From NCBI GenBank assembly GCA_035689165.1, contig DASSLZ010000088.1, forward strand, positions 1-25,992: 25,992 bases of DNA, written 5' to 3'. The translations under genes and the position numbers were made by a program. Below the pieces are notes generated by a model. The model searched no databases, was not told the origin of the DNA, and worked only from the letters and a program-made list of their open reading frames with translations. The stretch is from DASQJL01 sp035689165. GTDB taxonomy: Bacteria; Eisenbacteria; RBG-16-71-46; SZUA-252. This document shows positions 22,132 through 25,992 of this stretch, one piece after another (within the stretch, counting starts at the first letter, position 1; each line of letters starts with the position of its first letter).

Positions 22132-22160
22132 AGACTACGGGGTTTCCTCCCCCTGGTCAA
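22132..22160 (-). promoter_or_regulatory. Promoter of tRNA-Gly(CCC)
   Basis: On the minus strand TTGACC (22160-22155) and TAGTCT (22137-22132) are spaced by 17 bases, inside the 3' end of miaA. The miaA stop codon TAG (22137-22135) is the first half of the -10 element. Transcription would start about 15 bases before the tRNA. Confidence 0.55.
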
Positions 22161-23112
22161 GGAGCATCTCCCGGCGGATCTGGAGCGCCACCGCGGGGAA
22201 TTCCGCCGGCGATTCCAGGTCGAACCATCGCACGCCGGCCGTTCGGCGGAACCAGGTCTCCTGCCGCTTCGCGAGCTGCCTCGTGCGGAGCGCGACCGTC
22301 TGGACCGCCTCCTCCAGAGTAACCCTCCCGCGCAGGTATTCGAGCAGCTCCCGGTAGCCGAGGGTGTGCAGGCCGGGCGCGTCGGGCGGGAGACCGGCCT
22401 CCTTGAGGGCCCGCGCCTCTTCCAGGAAGCCGTCCCGGAGCTGCTGGCGGATGCGGTCCTCGATCCGTTGCGCCAGCGCCTGGCGCGACCAGCGGATGCC
22501 GAAGCGCCGCGCCGGCAGGGGCTCGTTCCGCCGCTCCCGGCGGAGGGCCGAGATCGGCGTCCCGGTGAGACGATAGACCTCGAGGGCGCGGATCACGCGG
22601 ACGGAGTCGCCGGGAAAGATCTTCGCGTGCGCGGCGGGATCCACGCGCAGGAGCTCGGCCCGGAGCGCCTCCAGCCCCTCCGCCTCGAGGCGCGCCATGA
22701 GCTCCGCCCGGACCTGTTCGTTCCGCTCCGGCCCCGCGAAGAGCCCATCCAGAAGCGCTCGAAGGTAGAGGCCCGATCCGCCGACGATGACGGCGGTTGC
22801 GCCGCGCCCTTCGACCTCCGACACCGCGGCCCGCGCCTCCCGGGCATAGCGCCCCGCGCTGTAGGTCTCGGCCGGGGAGAGAAAGGAAGCCATGTGGTGC
22901 GGGGCCCGCGCGCGGTCGGCGGCGCCGGGCGCGGCCGTGCCGACCTCGAGGCCTCGGTAGATCTGGCGGGAATCGGCTCCGACGATCTCGGCGCCGATCG
23001 CCTCCGCGAGGTGGAGGGCGATCTCGCTCTTCCCCCCCGCCGTGGGGCCGAGCAGGACGACGCGGCGTTGCGCGGGATTCTCGGGATGCACGGAATCGGG
23101 TACGGCGGGCAC
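22135..23112 (-). CDS. miaA: tRNA dimethylallyltransferase
   Basis: This 325-residue enzyme transfers dimethylallyl from its diphosphate to A37 of tRNAs that read U-starting codons. Family features are the P-loop GPTAGGKSE (22-30), GADSRQIYRGLEVGTA, VGGSGLYLRALLDG and the swinging-loop region with FPGDSVRVIRALEVYRLTG; the C-terminal part ends with ALRTRQLAKRQETWFR. The GTG start follows the mutL stop with one base between (TGACGTG), so the common mutL-miaA pair is kept here. Length is normal. It lies directly upstream of a tRNA gene, but tRNA-Gly(CCC) is not a MiaA substrate. Confidence 0.96.
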   Translation of the reverse strand: MPAVPDSVHPENPAQRRVVLLGPTAGGKSEIALHLAEAIGAEIVGADSRQIYRGLEVGTAAPGAADRARAPHHMASFLSPAETYSAGRYAREARAAVSEVEGRGATAVIVGGSGLYLRALLDGLFAGPERNEQVRAELMARLEAEGLEALRAELLRVDPAAHAKIFPGDSVRVIRALEVYRLTGTPISALRRERRNEPLPARRFGIRWSRQALAQRIEDRIRQQLRDGFLEEARALKEAGLPPDAPGLHTLGYRELLEYLRGRVTLEEAVQTVALRTRQLAKRQETWFRRTAGVRWFDLESPAEFPAVALQIRREMLLDQGEETP

Positions 23113-23113
23113 G

Positions 23114-24991
23114 TCAGCGGCGGCCGAAGCGGCGGTCCAGCTCCTCCATCGAAACGCGGACGTACGTCGCGCGTCCGTGCGGGTCGCCGTGCGGCAGGTC
23201 GGTGGCGAAGAGGCGGTCGATCAGCGCGCGGCGCTCCTCGGGACGGAGCGGCTGTCCCGAGCGGACGGCGGCATGGCAGGCGAACGACTTCGCGACGCGC
23301 TCCTCGGGCGGCTCGTCCCCCCCGCCGTGCGCGTCCTCCCCCGCGAGCAGCGAGCGGAGCGCCTCCACCGCCGCCTCCTCCGGAATCGACGCCGGAACCG
23401 CGCGGATCGCGACCTGCTTTTCACCGAAGAGCGACACCTCGTAGCCGAGGCGCCGGATCTGCACTTCCAGGAGGAGCAAATGGTCCAGCTCCTCCGCCGT
23501 CACGTCGAGCACGCGCGGAAAGAGGAGGTGCTGGCTGTCGGCTTCCTCCCCGTACAGCCGCGCGCGCGCCTGCTCGTAGAGGATGCGCTCGTGGGCCGCG
23601 TGCTGATCCACGACGACCAGTCCTCCGCGGATCGGCGCGAGCAGGTAGCGGTCGTGGAGCTGCCAGATCGGGATCTCGGTTTCGAGCAGGTTCTCGCGCA
23701 CCGCGGCCTGACCGCCCTCTTCCACCCGTTCGGGCCGAAGCCGGGGCGCGGGCGCGTATTCTTCGATGAGGGTCTGGGTCGCCGCCGGGGCCGCGCCCAG
23801 CGCCGTCGCGCTTTCGCTCGCCCGCGGGCGCGGAAGAAGCGCGCCCTGCGCGCCCCAGTACGCGGCCCCCTCGTCCACCTGAGCGTCCGGGCCCGCGGAG
23901 CCGGGAACGCCGGCCCCCTGGGCCGGGGTCACGCCAGGAGTCGACGGCTCCGCCGGGGCGGGTCGCGACAGGCGGACCTCCGGGATGTCCAGCGATACCG
24001 GAACGTGGCGGCGCATCGTCGCGTCCACCGCCTGCTTCACGGCCTGGAAGACGCGCCCCTCGTCGCGGAAGCGCACCTCGCGCTTCGTGGGATGGACGTT
24101 CACGTCCACCTGCGTGGGATCGATCTCGATCATGAGGACGGCCATAGGGTGGCGGTCGCCGGGGATCAGGTTTCCGTAACCCTGGCGCAGCGCTGTGCCC
24201 AGCGCCGGCGAGACCACCAGGCGGCCGTTCACGGTCAAAATCTGTTGTTCCCTTCCGGCGCGCGCCTGCTCGGGCGTGCCGAGCACGCCGCGCACGATGA
24301 TCTCACCCGACTCCTGGGCGAAGGCCGAGGCTCCCTCGGACGCGCCGCGTCCGTAGAGGACCTGCCAGCGCTCGAGGAGGTCCTCGGCCGCGGGGAGATC
24401 CACGTCCTCGCGCCCGGCCGAAGTGAAACGCCAGTGGATGGCCGGGTAGGTCAGGATGTATCCCCACGCCGCGCGCGCCACGGCCCGGATCTCCGACTCC
24501 CGCGATTTCAGGAAGCGAAGCCGCGCCGGCGTATTGAAGAACAGGTCCTCGACGCTGACGGTGGTTCCGACCGCGCGGCCGACCCCCGAGACGCCGATCA
24601 CCGTACCGCCGAGCACCTCGACCTGGGTCCCGGTCAGCTCGCTGGCGGAGCGGGTCGAGAGGGAGACGCGCGCGACCTCGGCGATCGACGCCAGGGCCTC
24701 GCCGCGGAAGCCGAGGGTGCGGATCGCCTCGAGGTCCTCTTCGGAGGAGAGTTTGCTGGTGGCGTGGCGGCGGACCGAGAGCAGCGCGTCCTCCCGCGAC
24801 ATGCCCGCGCCGTCGTCCTGGACGCGGATCAGCTTGTCGGGGCTGGCGGCGACCTGGACCGCGATGAGGCGGCTCCCCGCGTCGATCGCGTTCTCGATCA
24901 GCTCCTTCGCGACGGCGGCGGGGCGGTCGACGACCTCGCCGGCGCGGATCTTGGAAGCGACCTCCGGAGGCAGAACCCGGATGGAGGCCAT
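23114..24991 (-). CDS. mutL: DNA mismatch repair protein MutL
   Basis: This 625-residue protein has the GHKL ATPase of MutL: E33 and N34 in ELIENAIDAGS, DDGAGM (59-64), TLGFRGEALASI (92-103) and the S5-like fold with VNVHPTKREVRF. A proline/alanine-rich linker (about 335-430) precedes the C-terminal dimerisation domain. That domain carries the endonuclease motif DQHAAHERILYE (462-473, DQHAX2EX4E) and ACHAAVRSG (571-579), so this MutL probably nicks DNA itself, as in bacteria lacking MutH. The usual CPHGRP zinc motif reads DPHGRA (D603, H605 kept). The ATG overlaps the upstream TGA by one base. Confidence 0.95.
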   Translation of the reverse strand: MASIRVLPPEVASKIRAGEVVDRPAAVAKELIENAIDAGSRLIAVQVAASPDKLIRVQDDGAGMSREDALLSVRRHATSKLSSEEDLEAIRTLGFRGEALASIAEVARVSLSTRSASELTGTQVEVLGGTVIGVSGVGRAVGTTVSVEDLFFNTPARLRFLKSRESEIRAVARAAWGYILTYPAIHWRFTSAGREDVDLPAAEDLLERWQVLYGRGASEGASAFAQESGEIIVRGVLGTPEQARAGREQQILTVNGRLVVSPALGTALRQGYGNLIPGDRHPMAVLMIEIDPTQVDVNVHPTKREVRFRDEGRVFQAVKQAVDATMRRHVPVSLDIPEVRLSRPAPAEPSTPGVTPAQGAGVPGSAGPDAQVDEGAAYWGAQGALLPRPRASESATALGAAPAATQTLIEEYAPAPRLRPERVEEGGQAAVRENLLETEIPIWQLHDRYLLAPIRGGLVVVDQHAAHERILYEQARARLYGEEADSQHLLFPRVLDVTAEELDHLLLLEVQIRRLGYEVSLFGEKQVAIRAVPASIPEEAAVEALRSLLAGEDAHGGGDEPPEERVAKSFACHAAVRSGQPLRPEERRALIDRLFATDLPHGDPHGRATYVRVSMEELDRRFGRR

Positions 24992-25992
24992 CAGGAGCGG
25001 CGGAGGATCGGAAGGTCTCGAGGAAATCGGGAGAGGAAGCGCGCGCCGTCGGGACCGACGACCACGTCCTCCTCCAGCGAGACGAGGCCGTGCCCGTCCA
25101 CCCAGAGGCTCGGCTCGAGGGTGTAGACGTTGCCCACGCGCACCGGCTCGAACGGCTCCTTCCCGTAGCGCTCCCAGCGCGGGCCCAGCACGCCGCCCCC
25201 GTCGTGCACCGCGCGGCCGAGATGGTGGCCCAGCGCGTGCGCGTACTCGGGGTAGCCGCTGCCGGTCAGGTGTCCCCGCGCGACCTGGTCCACTTCCCAG
25301 CCGGCCGCGCCCGGGCGGAGCGCCTTGGCCGAGCGATCGATCGCTTCGACCACCGCGGCGTAGGCGCGGCGCACCTCGGCCGGCGCGTCGCCGTTACCGG
25401 CCGCGACGTACCAGAGCCGCTGGAGGTCGGAGCAGTAGCCGTCGAGGACGATTCCAAAGTCCATGTGCACGAGGCAGCCGGGGATCACCTTCTCCTCGCC
25501 CGGCGCGACGTGTCCGACGGCGGCGTGCGGTCCCACCGTCACCGTCGGACAGTGGCGGCGCGGCCACGCCGTGGGCGCGCCCAGCCGGTCGGCCTCGGCG
25601 TGCGCCAGGGCCGCGACCTCGCGCGCCGTCATCCCGATCGCGAGCGCGTCGCGGACGCGGTCGAAGATCCCCTCGGTCTGCTGGATGGCGCGCTCGATCC
25701 GCAGGCGCTCGTCCTCCAGCTTCACGGAGCGCAGATGCGCGATGAACTTCCCCGCGTGCGTAAGGCGCCTCGCGTGCGGCGTCCCCGAAAGGGTATTCCC
25801 GAGGTAGTCGCGCAGGCCGGCGGTGAGTCCGTCGGCCAGCGCGTCGTCCTCGGAGACGTTGATCCCGATGCTTCGCGGCTTTGCGCCGTCCAGGATCTCG
25901 AGGAGGGCCGCCTTGGGCCCTTCCTTGTACGTCCGCACCTCGTCGAAGATGCCCGCCTTCTGCACGTCGGGCGCGTCGAACGTGGCGACGAG
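24991..25992 (-). CDS. M24-family metallopeptidase (Xaa-Pro peptidase-like), 5' end outside window
   Basis: The 333 codons in the window run open to the right edge, so the N-terminus is missing. The C-terminal pita-bread fold contains all five expected metal ligands: aspartates in MDFGIVLDGYCSDLQR, the histidine in HALGHHLGRAVHD, and glutamates in YTLEPSLWV and SLEEDVVV. The preceding ~100 residues match part of the creatinase-like N-terminal domain. It is likely an Xaa-Pro aminopeptidase or dipeptidase, cytoplasmic and metal-dependent, freeing N-terminal residues from proline-containing peptides. Its TGA overlaps the mutL ATG by one base, so mutL is probably translated with it. Confidence 0.9.
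   Translation of the reverse strand, partial: LVATFDAPDVQKAGIFDEVRTYKEGPKAALLEILDGAKPRSIGINVSEDDALADGLTAGLRDYLGNTLSGTPHARRLTHAGKFIAHLRSVKLEDERLRIERAIQQTEGIFDRVRDALAIGMTAREVAALAHAEADRLGAPTAWPRRHCPTVTVGPHAAVGHVAPGEEKVIPGCLVHMDFGIVLDGYCSDLQRLWYVAAGNGDAPAEVRRAYAAVVEAIDRSAKALRPGAAGWEVDQVARGHLTGSGYPEYAHALGHHLGRAVHDGGGVLGPRWERYGKEPFEPVRVGNVYTLEPSLWVDGHGLVSLEEDVVVGPDGARFLSRFPRDLPILRRS

Noticed and set aside
23042..25126. 694-codon plus-strand open frame opposite mutL
   Set aside because: No domains, biased composition, and complete overlap with mutL on the other strand.

Overview
This window of about 26 kb is very GC-rich, gene-dense bacterial chromosome. It contains no insertion sequence, phage or CRISPR features. 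Only a truncated regulator at the left edge and osmC lie on the plus strand; everything else reads leftwards on the minus strand. TolC, a membrane-fusion protein and an LpxL-type acyltransferase point to a diderm (outer-membrane) bacterium. The GC content, the housekeeping gene order (mutL-miaA, der-plsY-gpsA-merR, surE-pcm) and a possible trace of a FlgD/type-IX-like C-terminal sorting tail would suit an uncultured lineage such as Candidatus Eisenbacteria or a relative. That placement is inference only.

Layout, left to right. (1) 2-340: C-terminal part of a TetR-type regulator, cut by the window edge. (2) 354-5493: a five-gene metabolic operon read leftwards, in transcription order an isocitrate/isopropylmalate-type dehydrogenase, an HMG-CoA-lyase-type lyase, a class III CoA-transferase, and aconitase-family large and small subunits. 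The lyase plus CoA-transferase make plain leucine synthesis unlikely; an (R)-citramalate or alkylmalate pathway ending in acetyl-CoA plus a 2-oxoacid fits better. A nested inverted repeat just upstream can sequester the ribosome-binding site of the first gene. (3) 5607-10675: a complete drug-efflux operon (TetR, TolC, membrane-fusion protein, ABC ATPase, ABC-2 permease) with a probable operator at 10713-10726. (4) 10883-11308: osmC. (5) 11348-13832: a two-transmembrane ion channel, a sigma-70-type factor and an acylphosphatase. (6) 13854-17691: tRNA-Pro(CGG), pcm, surE, a family 2 glycosyltransferase, a lipid A-type acyltransferase, tRNA-Pro(GGG) and a MerR-type regulator. (7) 17696-25992: gpsA, plsY, der, a PDZ/DUF512 iron-sulfur protein, tRNA-Gly(CCC), miaA, mutL and an M24 metallopeptidase cut by the right edge.

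Most neighbouring genes overlap by 1-4 bases (GTGA, ATGA, TGATG junctions) or are separated by fewer than 15 bases, so translation is probably coupled within each group. Each of the three tRNA genes is preceded by its own sigma-70-like promoter inside or just after the upstream gene. Two genes (plsY and the ion channel) have no ATG, GTG or TTG that would give a complete protein and appear to start at ATT and CTG. There is no gene-free stretch longer than about 210 bases; the largest gap (10676-10882) is the divergent TetR/osmC promoter region.
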